Source: Nilaparvata lugens | Taxonomy: Eukaryota; Arthropoda; Insecta; Hemiptera; Delphacidae | Reading direction: 5' to 3' | Length of the DNA stretch: 64,000 nt | Assembly (NCBI RefSeq): GCF_014356525.2 | Contig: NC_052505.1 | Span: 55,102,808-55,166,807, forward strand | Part shown: in pieces, positions 52,491 to 63,337 of the stretch | Layout of the letters: every line of letters begins with the position of its first letter | Position numbering within the stretch: position 1 is the stretch's first letter | The notes under the pieces: model-generated | Database searches by the model: none | What the model was told of the DNA's origin: nothing | Seen by the model: only the letters and a program-made list of their open reading frames with translations | Translations under genes and position numbers: made by a program

Positions 52491-54820
52491 AATTCATTAA
52501 CAACTTTGCTCATTTAACAAAACCTCTAACTGAATGTTTGGAAAGAAATGCTAAAATAGATATACAGGACCCAGAGTACATTAAGTGTTTTGAAACTTGT
52601 AAGAATATCCTTACTAACGAACCAATCCTTCAGTATCCTGATTTTGAAAAACAATTCAACCTTACAATAACAGATGCTATCAATATAGCTATTGTTAGTT
52701 CTTAGTCAGAACAAAGACAGTGCTGATTTGCCTTGTGCATATGCAAGTAGAACCCTCAACGAAACTGAAATTAACTATTCAACTATTGAAAAAGAACTTT
52801 TAGCGATAGTTTGGGCTACCAAGTACTTCCGCCCCTATCTCTATGGTAGAAAATTCAAAATATTCACTGACCACAAACCCCTACAATGGTTATTTTCTAT
52901 GAAAGAACCGAATTCAAAATTATTAAGATGGAGACTGAAATCAGAAGAATTTGATTATGACATATGCTATAAAAAAGGAACAGCAAATCAAAACGCAGAT
53001 GCCCTTTCCCGAATTCAATTGAATAATAACAACACACACAACCAAAACTCACCTAGATTATTCAGTGATATTGATGCGATTATAAATGAAGCCATTGAAA
53101 ATGTAGTGAATATCATACCTAACGAGGATGCACAATCTATGATAGCTAACGTGGATGATAACGAAACGTTATTTCAAAGATTAGAAAATGAAACCGGTAC
53201 AGATGATAATGAAACCCCATTTAGAGGATTTGAAAACGAAACCCCTTTTCGAGGATTCGGAAACGAAACCCCTTTTCAAGGATTCGAAAATGATGAACCA
53301 GATTTCATAGGTCCTGCTGAACATGAGTTCATAGAAAATAATTCTCATACGCAACATTCTAATTACGAAAGTAACACATCAGTAGAAATACCAGTTTCAG
53401 ATGACCCAGTTAACTATGCTAAAAACCAAGTCATATTGAAGCTTGTGAGCAATAACCCAAAGAAAGTCACTATTCATAGAATATTTGATAGTAAAACTAG
53501 AATGATAGTAGAGATATCTGAGAATAATTTCGATAAAAATGTGATTGACTTCGTGAAAGAATATTTAGTGCCTAATGTTAGATATAGCTTGTATTTTGAA
53601 AATGAATTCTATGAAAGATTTGCTTCAGTGATTGCCAAAAATTTTAAATTTTCAAAACTCATACTTGTACGATGTAAAGTTAAAGTACTTGATGTAACAC
53701 ATGAAGATGACAGAATAGAAACTATTGATAATTATCATATTGGAAAAACGAATCACAGAGGTATACAAGAAACGTACGATAAGATAAGAAGAAAATACTA
53801 TTGGCCCAACATGAAAAATTATATTCAAAATTTTATTAACAAATGTGAGATATGTCTCAAAACAAAGTACGAACGAAATCCACTTAATTTAGAAATGAAC
53901 TTGACACCGACAGCTACAAGGCCGCTTCAAATCATTCACATGGACAGTATAACATTTGAGAAAAAGAAATTTCTCACGATCATTGATAGTTTTTCAAGAT
54001 ACGCACAATGCTATCCAATAACAAGTTGTAACAGTGTTGAGGTAGCAGACAAACTGCTTAGTTTCTTTTCCCACCATGGTATCCCTCAAACTATAGTTGC
54101 CGACAATGGATGTGAATTCAATAATGGCTTAGTAAAGGAATTGACAGAATTGCACAAAATCAAAATGCACTGGATAAGTACTCAACATCCGCCTTCAAAT
54201 GGCTTAGCCGAACGTTTTCATTCTACGATAATTGAGCACATCAGAATATTCAATAATCGCGACGAGTTCAAACAGAAACAATTGAAAGTAAAGTAAAGTA
54301 CGCCGTAATTGCTTATAACAATAGCATTCACTCGGTAACAAAACTGACACCTTTGGAAGTTTTATACGGACACATAGAATCTAATCCCATTCTCGAAATT
54401 GACATTCAGAACAGATTTATTAACGAATATGTTAATAATCACAAAGAAAAAACTAAACGACTATTTGACCATATACAGGAAATAAACCGAAGTAGAAAAG
54501 AACATGTCATCAACGAAAGGAACAAAGATCGAGAAGAACTACCAGAAATTCCAAAAGAAGTTTATGTGAGGAATTTACAAAAACAAAGTAAAACTAAAAA
54601 TAAATTCAACAGAGAAACTCTCCTATCAGTGAATCGAGAACTTAAAACTGCCAAAATAAATCCCCGACATCATAACACTAGAGAGAAAATTCATTTATCC
54701 AAGATAAAAAGACCTAGAAAGTTTAAGAAACTGAACAAAGATCAAACTAATGAGAGAACTGAACAAGTAACAACCGATCCTAATGCAAATCCTGTTCTTC
54801 CAGGTTCCTCCTCTGCCTAA
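52491..54820 (+). pseudogene. Errantivirus pol, RNase H and integrase, frameshifted
   Basis: Resumes at FAHLTKPLTECL. A frameshift near 52690 precedes the long frame 52692-54296, which holds RNase H (FKIFTDHKPLQWLF, RWRLKSEEFDYDI, NADALSR), then an unusual Asn/Glu-rich spacer with an NETPFRGFE-type element repeated four times. The integrase has an H2C2 finger (HIGKTNHRG...CEICLKTK) and core residues in IHMDSITFE (Asp), PQTIVADNGCEFNN (Asp) and GLAERFHSTIIEH (Glu), the complete DDE set. At 54290 a triplicated AAAGT causes a frameshift into the frame 54353-54820 (TPLEVLYGH), which ends in a Lys-rich tail. The TAA overlaps the env ATG as TAATG. Confidence 0.85.
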
Positions 54821-56517
54821 TGAGTATGGCGAATCATTCTTCTAAAGCTGAAGAATTCAGGAATATAAGTAGTAATCTAGGAATAATTGCAGCAGATTTA
54901 GGCTCTGCAAAGTTAGAGATTTCAAAACACACTTTTATCCACTATTATGAACTAGAAAGTATTTTTGATCATGTTGATAATTTGAATATGTATTATGATA
55001 AGGTATCTGAAAATATTAGAAATAAGATTCCAATAATGGAAAATGTAGAATATATAACTGATAATGGTAATAAAGCAAGAGATATAGTAAACTATTTGAA
55101 ATTTATTAATCATACTAGGAATGTAATAGAAGATAAGTTAGATATCATAAGTGTTACTAATGATAAGAGATCTAGAAGAGGACTATTGAATGGCATAGGA
55201 GCCGCAATAAAATTTATTACTGGAAATTTGGACTCGTATGATGGTGAAAGATACGATTATTTACTTGAACATTTGAAAACTAATCAGAACAGTTTGATTG
55301 ATCAAATATCAGTCCAATATTCATTGAGTTCAGAACTTATTGCTGAATTTAATCAGACGTTGAACATTGTTAATTATAATTTTAATGAGTTGGAGAATAA
55401 ATTTAAATTTGTAAATGATAAGCTTAGCGACTATGTAGAACTAGAGAAATTTAGAGATTTGCTGAACCAGTTGAATATTTTATATAACATTGTATTAAGT
55501 TTGATCCAAGACATTGAAAACTCTTTAACATTTTGCAAATTGAAAGTTTTACATCCTAGCATTATTTCGACTAAAGAATTGTTTTATCAGATAACCAAGA
55601 TTGCTGGTTACTATCAAAATAAATTACCATTGAAACCTGAATTGAAAAATATGTGGGAATTCGAAAATTTGATAAATGTAAACTGTAAACTAACGTCTAA
55701 AGAAATCATTTACTTTTTGAACTTACCAATCGTAGATGAATCAAATTATAACTTATACAAATTGTTTTCTGTACCTAGTATGTTTCAAAATGGATATGTA
55801 ACTATTATTCCTAAGGTCAGATACTTACTCAAGTCAAACGATAATTATAATAAGAAAGAAATATCAATTGAAGGTCTAACTAGTGAATGCACTAGAAAAA
55901 CAAGTTCAAATTTTATTTGTTCTGTAGAAAGTTTATGTGATGACAAATTGAAATGTGAAAAAGAAATTATTGAATCAGGAACTACATCAAACTGTAAATA
56001 TAGTAAGATGAAAATAGGTAATAGTATTGTAAAATGGATTCCAGAATTGAATAGCTATTTGTGTATCTTTCCAAATGAAGAAAGCATAAAAATTGACAAG
56101 CAAGCAGAAACGATAACAAAATCTGTAAAAGGAGTTTATTTAATTGATAGCAACAACAATACATATTATTATAATGGTAAAATACTTAATCATTTGTCTG
56201 AATCAAAATATCGACCTAAGTTATTGAACCTAGACAACGTTATCAATAGTATGAATGAAGACCAAGAACCAGAATTCACAATTAATTTAGAACATCTTAA
56301 TTTTAATCCGATTGCTGTTAACAAGTACACCCCCATAAGGGAAGAAAGTATTTTAACTACAAACATAAGTTTTTGGACAATTATTTTGTATGTAATTTTT
56401 ATTCTAATGTCAATTGTTCTATTGTATCGTTATCTAAGTAGAAAAGTTTCACCCAATGTAAACATTGTTAACAACCCTACCCCCGAAGTTCTTTTTAGGG
56501 ATGGAGGAGTTATATAG
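54820..56517 (+). CDS. Errantivirus envelope (F-type fusion) protein, open frame
   Basis: A 565-aa frame without stops. It shows a furin-type cleavage motif RSRR at 117-120, immediately followed by GLLNGIGAAIKFITGN, the fusion-peptide region typical of insect errantivirus/baculovirus F proteins. A heptad-rich segment follows at about 145-230, a Cys cluster at about 350-400, and a transmembrane helix near the C-terminus (FWTIILYVIFILMSIVLLY) before a short basic tail. The N-terminus has no clear signal peptide; in gypsy elements env is made from a spliced RNA, so the leader may come from a missing 5' exon. The ATG overlaps the pol stop (TAATG), and the env stop lies 10 bp inside the 3' LTR. 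Its intactness contrasts with the ruined pol. Confidence 0.85.
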   Translation: MSMANHSSKAEEFRNISSNLGIIAADLGSAKLEISKHTFIHYYELESIFDHVDNLNMYYDKVSENIRNKIPIMENVEYITDNGNKARDIVNYLKFINHTRNVIEDKLDIISVTNDKRSRRGLLNGIGAAIKFITGNLDSYDGERYDYLLEHLKTNQNSLIDQISVQYSLSSELIAEFNQTLNIVNYNFNELENKFKFVNDKLSDYVELEKFRDLLNQLNILYNIVLSLIQDIENSLTFCKLKVLHPSIISTKELFYQITKIAGYYQNKLPLKPELKNMWEFENLINVNCKLTSKEIIYFLNLPIVDESNYNLYKLFSVPSMFQNGYVTIIPKVRYLLKSNDNYNKKEISIEGLTSECTRKTSSNFICSVESLCDDKLKCEKEIIESGTTSNCKYSKMKIGNSIVKWIPELNSYLCIFPNEESIKIDKQAETITKSVKGVYLIDSNNNTYYYNGKILNHLSESKYRPKLLNLDNVINSMNEDQEPEFTINLEHLNFNPIAVNKYTPIREESILTTNISFWTIILYVIFILMSIVLLYRYLSRKVSPNVNIVNNPTPEVLFRDGGVI

Positions 56518-56728
56518 CTAATTACTTATATAGTCAGCACTCCTCATTCCATTATTGTTGATGTAGCATAGTTGTAGTGGAAGGTAACATTGTATTTAGT
56601 AGTCAGTTCCAAGCTAGCGGACATAGCGAACGGAGCTCTATCGCGAGATATAAAATTATTGTAATATGTGGTTAACAAATAAATTCATTTTTTAAAAAGA
56701 CTATTTGATTAATCGCAATCTTAACTTA
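56508..56728 (+). repeat. 3' LTR of the errantivirus (end uncertain)
   Basis: A purine-rich tract (AGGGATGGAGG, 56497-56507) immediately precedes AGTTATATAGC, the AGT start usual for errantivirus LTRs. An AATAAA-type signal (ACAAATAAATTC) lies near 56678. The right boundary is estimated at a TTAACT near 56722-56728. With no 5' LTR to compare, length cannot be confirmed. Confidence 0.6.
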
Positions 56729-58070
56729 TATTTGATGAAACTTGAACCAGAGGGTTTAATATAAGAAGATAAAAGAGGTAGGCAGATACCAAGCAATAAA
56801 ACTCCTGATCCTGATGGAATCATAAACATTGTCAAACAAAATATTCCCACTTTCTCTTAATATGGGAACCATCACTCAAGAGTGGGAGGAAATGTTTTGA
56901 CACAGGTCTAACCATAGAAAAATGAATAGATTTTGATATGGATGACTGTATGATAAGAAAATTTCGTGTGGCATACTCACACAACTTTCCTTGCCATTAT
57001 GAAAATTTCCATAATTCTTAAGGTTCCCTAAGTTCAAATAAGTGGTTTTAGGTCAGTAGACACTCTACTAACTTTGTTTTTGGGTATTGGTCTGTATGTG
57101 TAAATTTCTCGTTTAATTTTCATCTGAAACCTGATAATTGAAAATTAAAAATCAAACTTTTATTTGTATAGATGGGGCGGAGTCCCTGGAATTTTAACAC
57201 ACTTTGGTAGTTGATAGAACTTATCAATGATTATTTCAGGTCAAAATCGTTGGAACCGTTTTTGAGAAAATCGCGAAAACCCGGTGAATAGCACGGGTTA
57301 ATTTTGAGGTGTTACAAAATACGGAGGAGCGAGGAAAATACATAAAATGCGGATTGACTTACTTTAAGCGGTTGTAACGTTGTGGTTTTAACGATGACAG
57401 GAGTCTCAATCCGCTCTGCCGGGGAAAATTACCCTTCTCCACCTCCTCCTCCTCAGAGATAGACAGAGCCTGGTAGCGTGAGAGGGGGGGGGAAACTAGA
57501 AGCGATAAGACGCACTGTACTGTTTGCGTTCTAACCACCCGATTTTTGACATTATTTTCGCCATTTTAGTCACCATATTGAATTACATTTGATCGAAATT
57601 GTTTGTGTCGGATATTTATAGTTTAAGGACCTTAAGTTCCAATTTTCAAGCCATTTCGTTAATTGGGAGATGAGATATCGTGTACACAGACATATATTCA
57701 TAAACACAAGTGTACATAAAGATCAATAGTCTATCCCAAAACTACTTTATTGGACTCAGGGGACCTTGAAACGTATATAAATTGAGAAATTGAGGTGTTT
57801 TAATTTTTTTAGAAAGCCTATAGTAATATGCAAGGAAAGTAAAAACAAAGCAACAAGATTTTGAGAGGTACAAAATACTATGTCCACCACATGAGTTTCG
57901 AAATTCAATAAAATAAAAATTAAATAGATTTTTGGATTCGTAATGAGATATATTGATGAAGATTATTGTATACAACATTGTGGTATTATGTTGTTGTCAA
58001 CTCTCAATTTTCACTATTTGCTGTTTATTGGAGTAAAAGTTGTAGACTACTCTCCTGAAAAATTAGGAAA
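56729..58070. other. Non-coding interval with inverted dispersed repeat
   Basis: Bases about 56965-57725 hold the reverse-orientation copy of the 41.5/61.9 kb family (TTTTTGGGTATTGGTCTGTATG, abbreviated, near 57078; CGCGAAAACC near 57281; TTAATTGGGAGATGAGATAT near 57659). A G-run occurs at about 57484-57491. No gene. Confidence 0.6.
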
Positions 58071-58074
58071 TTTA

Positions 58075-58912
58075 ACATAGTGTCTTGTATCTCTGAAGTA
58101 CAGATATTAAGTGTTCATTCCTATACTAAATTTCTTTGAAATTTTACACAATTTACAAAGTAGGTTCTGAAAATATTCTGGGAAATTTGCAGCTCCCTAG
58201 TCTTTGTAGAACATATTGAAAATTTTACCAATTCGCTTCATGAGTTATTATTTTATTTGTTTATTACGTTACAGTAGTATTGTCACATGCACCTATGATA
58301 CCAGAAATTGATCAAACAAGATGATGTTCTACCTCATTTCGCAAATCATGTTAAGCAATTAGGTCTACTTCATGACTATTGAATTAGCCATGGAAGTGAT
58401 TTTGTAGACTGGTCACCCCGATCGCCAAATTTAACTGTTTGTGACTTCTTCTTATGGGGTTAATTGGAATATAGAGTTTATACCAAGAGCTTCAATAATG
58501 ATGAGGAACTAAAACGATAATAGAAGAAGATTTTCTCCGCGATATCGCGATGTTTCTTTGTAAGAGCTTACGAATCATTTCTTATGCGCTGTTATCAGTG
58601 TGTTGTTGTGGATGCATTTCAATTTGATCAATTTTTCATTAGACCTTATTCTAGTTGTTTATTCAAAAATCATATTGTCCTAGAGTGTAACAATAAAAAT
58701 ATTTTATAAAACCAAAAACACCTTTTTAATGTCTTTAAAGTATCGTTTTTTCAATATGCCACCATTTTGTTTCAAAAAGGTTAGGGAGTTGATATTTTCC
58801 CAGAATATTATAGATTCTACTTTGTAAAATGTGTAGAATTTAAAAAGTTCAGTACATGAATGGGCTCGTAATATAAAATCAAACTTGCAAATCTCTTGAT
58901 GAGACACCCGGT
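58075..58912 (+). mobile_element. mariner/Tc1-like element remnant
   Basis: Plus-strand translation of 58310-58510 gives a transposase C-terminal core in one frame with stops: LPHFANHVKQLG, then DWSPRSPNLTVCDFFLWG and EYRVYTKSFNNDEELKR. This matches the 'W.PRSPDLTPCDFFLWG' signature of mariner/IS630-type DD3xD/E transposases. The flanks 58078-58230 and 58740-58910 are diverged inverted copies of one another, and the right end contains ATACCGGGTGTCTCAT on the minus strand, consistent with terminal inverted repeats. The element is dead and internally deleted. Confidence 0.68.
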
Positions 58913-59319
58913 ATATTTTGTATTTTACCATTTCATTACTATTCCCATACACTTAGTGTCACCTATGATTTGTACTATTCATATAATCTATTAATATTAT
59001 TAAAACTCTCACATTATTCCTTTGTTCTTCTATACAATTAGCTGTCAAGCTCTGTATATGCAGTGACTGAGCAGGTATGTAAAGACCTAAGTATTCATTG
59101 CAGAATTTCCAATGTTTAAGAAATAATCATTTTATAATAGCCTACTGTTTATGTAAATGTTAATCTTCACAATAGTAGGAAGAAAATTGAATCGTGAATC
59201 AAACTCATGAAAATTTGGTAGAGTTCTAGCTAATATTTCAACTAGATAAAGTAACAAGCAAGTCAGTGAAAATGAAATTTCAGTGAAACTCAAATTTAAT
59301 TGTTCTAGAGAATCATTTA
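58913..59319. other. AT-rich spacer
   Basis: No recognisable feature apart from the left 15-bp target duplication of the next LINE at 59305-59319. Confidence 0.5.
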
Positions 59320-61168
59320 GAAGAAGAAGAAGAAAGAAGAAAAAAATGCTTTATTGAACAGTATTTTCATACAATGCAAAGAAATTTGTAACACACATTT
59401 ACGGCTTGATACTTTTTGATCGTCAGCCGGAAAGTCGGTAAAATGTTGAAACTAGTGACAATAACAATGAAAATAAATCAATATCAAGCAATAGAGATGA
59501 CTATAACTTGTAATAATCGAAAACACAACAAAAATCTGAGAAAAAAAGCATAAAATACCTCGAGAAATAAAACAATAAGAAAAATAATAAATTTCAAATA
59601 ATGCTAGCACTGAACTTATTCTAACAAATAAAATCTAACTTTTTCTTTATTTTGTTAAACCAAATTCAACAGTTTGTTTGCTCTCAAATAAAACCTCTGG
59701 AAGCTAGAGGACTCATGAATTTGACCTATTGTAGATAAATATTTTTCCCCAGAGCATGACAAAAATACCCTACCAGTTGAAATCCTGGACTAGTTCTCGC
59801 CTATATCTCCAAGCGTCCCTAAAATAAGAAGCTAATCTCTTCCAATCTAGGCCATTCATATAAGACATAAATACTTCTCTAGAGAGTACCGCCGCCCCTA
59901 ACCATTTAATTCTCCATTCCTTCAAACATGGGCATCGCCCAACAAAGTGGAAAACGTTCTCAATTTCTTTTAAATTACACATTGAACAAGTATAGTTCCT
60001 ATCTGACACCCATGGCTTATAGTGCAAATCGATCAGCTCGCCTCTCGCTTTAAACACCCATCTCATCACCCACAAATCACAATTATTCCTCTTTATGTAA
60101 TTGTTCTCACCCAGTTGTAGGTTCAATGATCTATACAATGAATGGAAATGGCCTGCTTGTGCGTCCTGTAAGAATTTATCCCTGTGAATTATGCCCAAGC
60201 CTGAGAGAATTTTCTTAAATTTATTACTCCAATTAATATTGTCATTATAACTTATCCCTATATCATTACACAATTTTCTCCAATCTTTAAACCAGAAAAC
60301 TCTCTTTTTTATTACTTCTTCCACTAGAAATCTTGGAAGTCGACCTTCTTTCATTTCCATTACTTTTGTAATATAGTTGTAATGCAACCTGAGACAGTAC
60401 TCAAAAAGAGGTGACAGTTCTGTCTCAATAAACAACATGTAGTTTGGGGTTTTTATAGGAAGCGAGAACACTTTCTTAATGAAAAATCTCTGAAATTTTT
60501 CTACAGTATCATACTGTCTATAGCCCCATACTTGAGCTCCGTAACACAGAACTGCCCTTGCGCAAGCTTTGAACCATTTACATTTAGCTGTGAAATCTAT
60601 ATTATCACTATTTAAAAGACCTCTCCAAGCCAAATTCACCGCAAGTTCAGCCTTATCTGATTTTTCTTTCAAATGAGCTTCAAAATTCAATGTTGGTGTA
60701 AGAACTACCCCCAAATATTTGTATCTATTTACACATTCAATCTGCTCATTTTTAAATGTCCATTTCTCACACCCAGCTAGTTTTCCTCCATTCCTAAAGA
60801 CCATTATTTTTGACTTATCTAGATTTACTTTTAAATTCCACATTTCACAGTACCTTTCTAAATTATTTATCATGTACTGAAGCCCTACTGGAGAGTCAGA
60901 AATCAAAGCTATGTCATCAGCGTACAATAAGACCCGAATCCTCTTACCATTTGTCAATAGTCCTCCACCCAGTTCATCATTTAAATCATTTAAAAACAAG
61001 GAAAATAGCAAGGGACTCATTAAGCAGCCCTGTCTCAATCCTGATTTAGTTTAAAAACGTTGTGAGAGACCACCCTCTTCAGACCGTTGAGTGCACCATA
61101 CTCTAGCAGAAGTATCCTCATTTAACGCTCTCAAAATAGCCAACATTTTTGTTGAGAGGCCCATATTA
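59320..61168 (-). mobile_element. 5'-truncated LINE with perfect 15-bp target-site duplication
   Basis: CTAGAGAATCATTTA occurs at 59305-59319 and again at 61169-61183, bracketing the element. On the minus strand the 3' end reads AATAAAGCA followed by a (TTC)n-type tail, not poly(A). The 5' end is truncated inside the reverse transcriptase. Length is about 1.85 kb. Confidence 0.92.
59770..61160 (-). pseudogene. LINE reverse transcriptase C-terminal part with zinc-finger tail
   Basis: Main frame 61038-59770 (422 codons): LRQGCLMSPLLFSLFLNDLN (motif B), RVLLYADDIALISDSP (motif C, YADD intact), LNLKVNLDKSK-type motif D, YKYLGVVLTP, ARAVLCYGAQVWGYRQYDTV, a long C-terminal region and a CX2CX9HX4C finger (CSMCNLKEIENVFHFVGRC). 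A stop and frame change at about 61040-61055 separates an N-terminal extension (MGLSTKMLAILRALNED) that reaches the truncation point. The finger plus 'E..NVFHF' pattern is like R1/I-type LINEs; the clade is not firmly assigned. Confidence 0.85.
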
Positions 61169-61837
61169 CTAGAGAATCATTTATATTGGACCTATACTCT
61201 AAAGTATGATTTTTTTAACTTGACTATCAAATCATCCGATGTCAAGTAAAAGGAGAGGATAGTCAGTCATTATAATTAAATGGAGGAATGAAATCGATCA
61301 GATAAATGGAGAGGTAAAATCGTTCAGGTTGTACGAGATAGAACAGTCACATAATGGAGCTGGAGTCCACTAACCAAGATATTTATAGCTGATTATTTCG
61401 AATTAAATGGTTCTAGATTGAATACAGTATTTAGATTGAGTTTTTGACTTCAAAAATTGAAATTATAGGGTTTTTATCTATCCACTAGCTGGCCAGGCAA
61501 ACTTCGTACCGCCAAATATGACAAACTTTAACTGCTGAATGTACATCTGAGGAGGCGTAATGCGGCATTTTGTATCTAGGCGCTTCTTGCTTATTGGTTT
61601 TGAATAGTAGATACTATTTTTCATATAATTCCAATTATTAATTTTAATGGATTTTATTTATATAGATAATTTTCCAACTGCAAAATAAATTATTTACTTA
61701 TAATCGATTAATTCTAAACAAAAAGATATCATAATTATTCGAAAAATCAAATGTCTTTAGCGTATGCTATAATTCTTTAACCTGAGGGTGTATTGTTGGA
61801 TGGTTACACACAGAATAATCATTTTGTTTTTATTTCT

Positions 61838-62640
61838 TTCCTTGCGCTATTACCATAGGTAAGGAAAGTATCGTTTTCCGAAAAAAATTAAGGTGCCCCA
61901 ATTTGTAAATTTCTATACGTTTCTAAGTTCCTGAGTCCAAAAAATTGGTTTTTGGGTATTGGTCTGTATGTGTGTGTGTATGTGTGTCTATGTACTCATC
62001 TCCCAATTAACGGAATGACTTGAAATTTGGAACTTAAGGTCCTTACACTATAAGGATCCGACACGAACAATTTCGATCAAATGCACTTCAAGATGGCGAC
62101 TAAAATGGCGAAAATGTTATCAAGAACAGGGTTTTCGCGATTGTCTCGAAAACGGCTCCAACGATTTTGATCAAATTCATACCTAGAAAAGTCATTAATA
62201 AGCTCTATCCACTGCTACAAGTCCCATATCTGTAAAAATTTCAGGGGCACTGCCCCATCTATGCAAAGTTTGATTTTAGATTTCCAATTATCAGGCTTCA
62301 GATACAATTTAAACAAAAAATTTCAAGTGGAAAAGATTGAGCATAAAAATCTCTACAATTGATGTTCAGTAACATTTCCACCTAAAATTGAAAATAAGCT
62401 CGAAATTAGAGAAAATAAGATTATTCAATTGCAAACTGTTGGCAACTGTTGATTCTATTAAATCATTCACTATGAAGAGATTGCAGACTTCGTGTGCCTC
62501 CAGCGTTATTTTCCTGTCACCAGCTGGCTCAGATCTTAGAAAAGTGAACTTGAGATGCGCGGGAACATTAGCATCAGTTGATCAATTTCCATAAAGGCAA
62601 GAAAGTTGTGTGAGTGTAGCACACCAGATTTTTAATCGGG
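61838..62640 (+). repeat. Dispersed repeat family, copy 3 (longest)
   Basis: Begins near CCTTGCGCTATTACCATAGG and runs through TTTTTGGGTATTGGTCTGTA, CTCATCTCCCAATTAACGGA and CCCATATCTGTAAAAATTTC to a GTGTAGCACACCAGATTT end. The second half matches 41459-41992; the whole is found inverted at about 56965-57725. Its structure (no ORF, several hundred bp, three copies in 64 kb) suggests a non-autonomous DNA element. Confidence 0.8.
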
Positions 62641-62689
62641 GCGTTTGGGATGAAATACATGTGTGATTATGGAGCAGCTTGCCGTCAGG

Positions 62690-62889
62690 CTCGCTTCGCT
62701 CGCCATATCCGACTAGCCAGGAGGCTCCGCCCCCTGGACCCCCGATTGGATCGTCCAAGAATAAGATCAGCAGGCTCGCTTCACTCGCCTGCATTTTTCA
62801 TTCGAGCATTTTTTTTCATATGTTAGGACAATCCAGTCGGGGGTCCAGACTAATCGTCTGGCTAAACGGATATGGCGAGCGAAGCGAGG
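62690..62889. repeat. Inverted repeat pair with GCTCGCTTCGCTCGCC arms
   Basis: Arms CTCGCTTCGCTCGCCATATC (62690-62711) and GATATGGCGAGCGAAGCGAG (62867-62889) are complementary, spaced by about 155 bp; a partial third copy (GCTCGCTTCACTCGCC) lies between. The arms are also internally near-palindromic. Possibly a small foldback element. Confidence 0.75.
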
Positions 62890-63267
62890 ATTCCCAGGAT
62901 TGAAGTAGCAGTGCCCAATCAATTTTTCCGCGATAAAGCATTTAAATCTTCAACTTGGTGCCAACCTAACGAAGTCAACTCAACTTGATGCCAACCTGAC
63001 AAAATTATTAATTTAGTTGCCAGTTAACAACTGTTTCGAAGAGGTACTCCATCTAGATCATAGTTCTATAGTAACATATTATATGGAAATTTCAATTATG
63101 ATTAAGAGATTGGGAGAAGAAGAATATACATGCTAAAAGACGAACTTTAAACCCTTAAAAACAACCCTTAGAGTAGCCAAAAGATTTCTTAGTGCGCCTC
63201 TAAAGGGCCAACTGAACATACCTACCAAATTTGAACGTTTTTGGTCCGGTAGATTTTTAGTTATATG

Positions 63268-63337
63268 CGAGTGAGTGAGTGAGTGAGTGAGTGAGTGAGT
63301 GAGTGAGTCAGTCAGTCAGTCAGTCAGTGTGTGAGTG
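63268..63337. repeat. (GTGA)n then (GTCA)n compound microsatellite
   Basis: About ten GAGT units switch to five GTCA units, then return to GTGAGTG. Preceded by GAACGTTTTTGGTCCGGTAG, a phrase I recall from dispersed insect repeats. Confidence 0.93.

Larger units (their letters stand above)
48740..56730 (+). mobile_element. Ty3/gypsy errantivirus (endogenous retrovirus), 5'-truncated, with two nested insertions
   Basis: Plus-strand order: a protease-region remnant, RT, RNase H, integrase, env and a 3' LTR start. gag and the 5' LTR are absent. A Harbinger-like element (49168-50866) and a LINE fragment (51862-52490) interrupt pol. The presence of an env with furin site and fusion peptide places it among insect errantiviruses. 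pol has several stops and frameshifts, so this copy is not autonomous. Confidence 0.88.
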
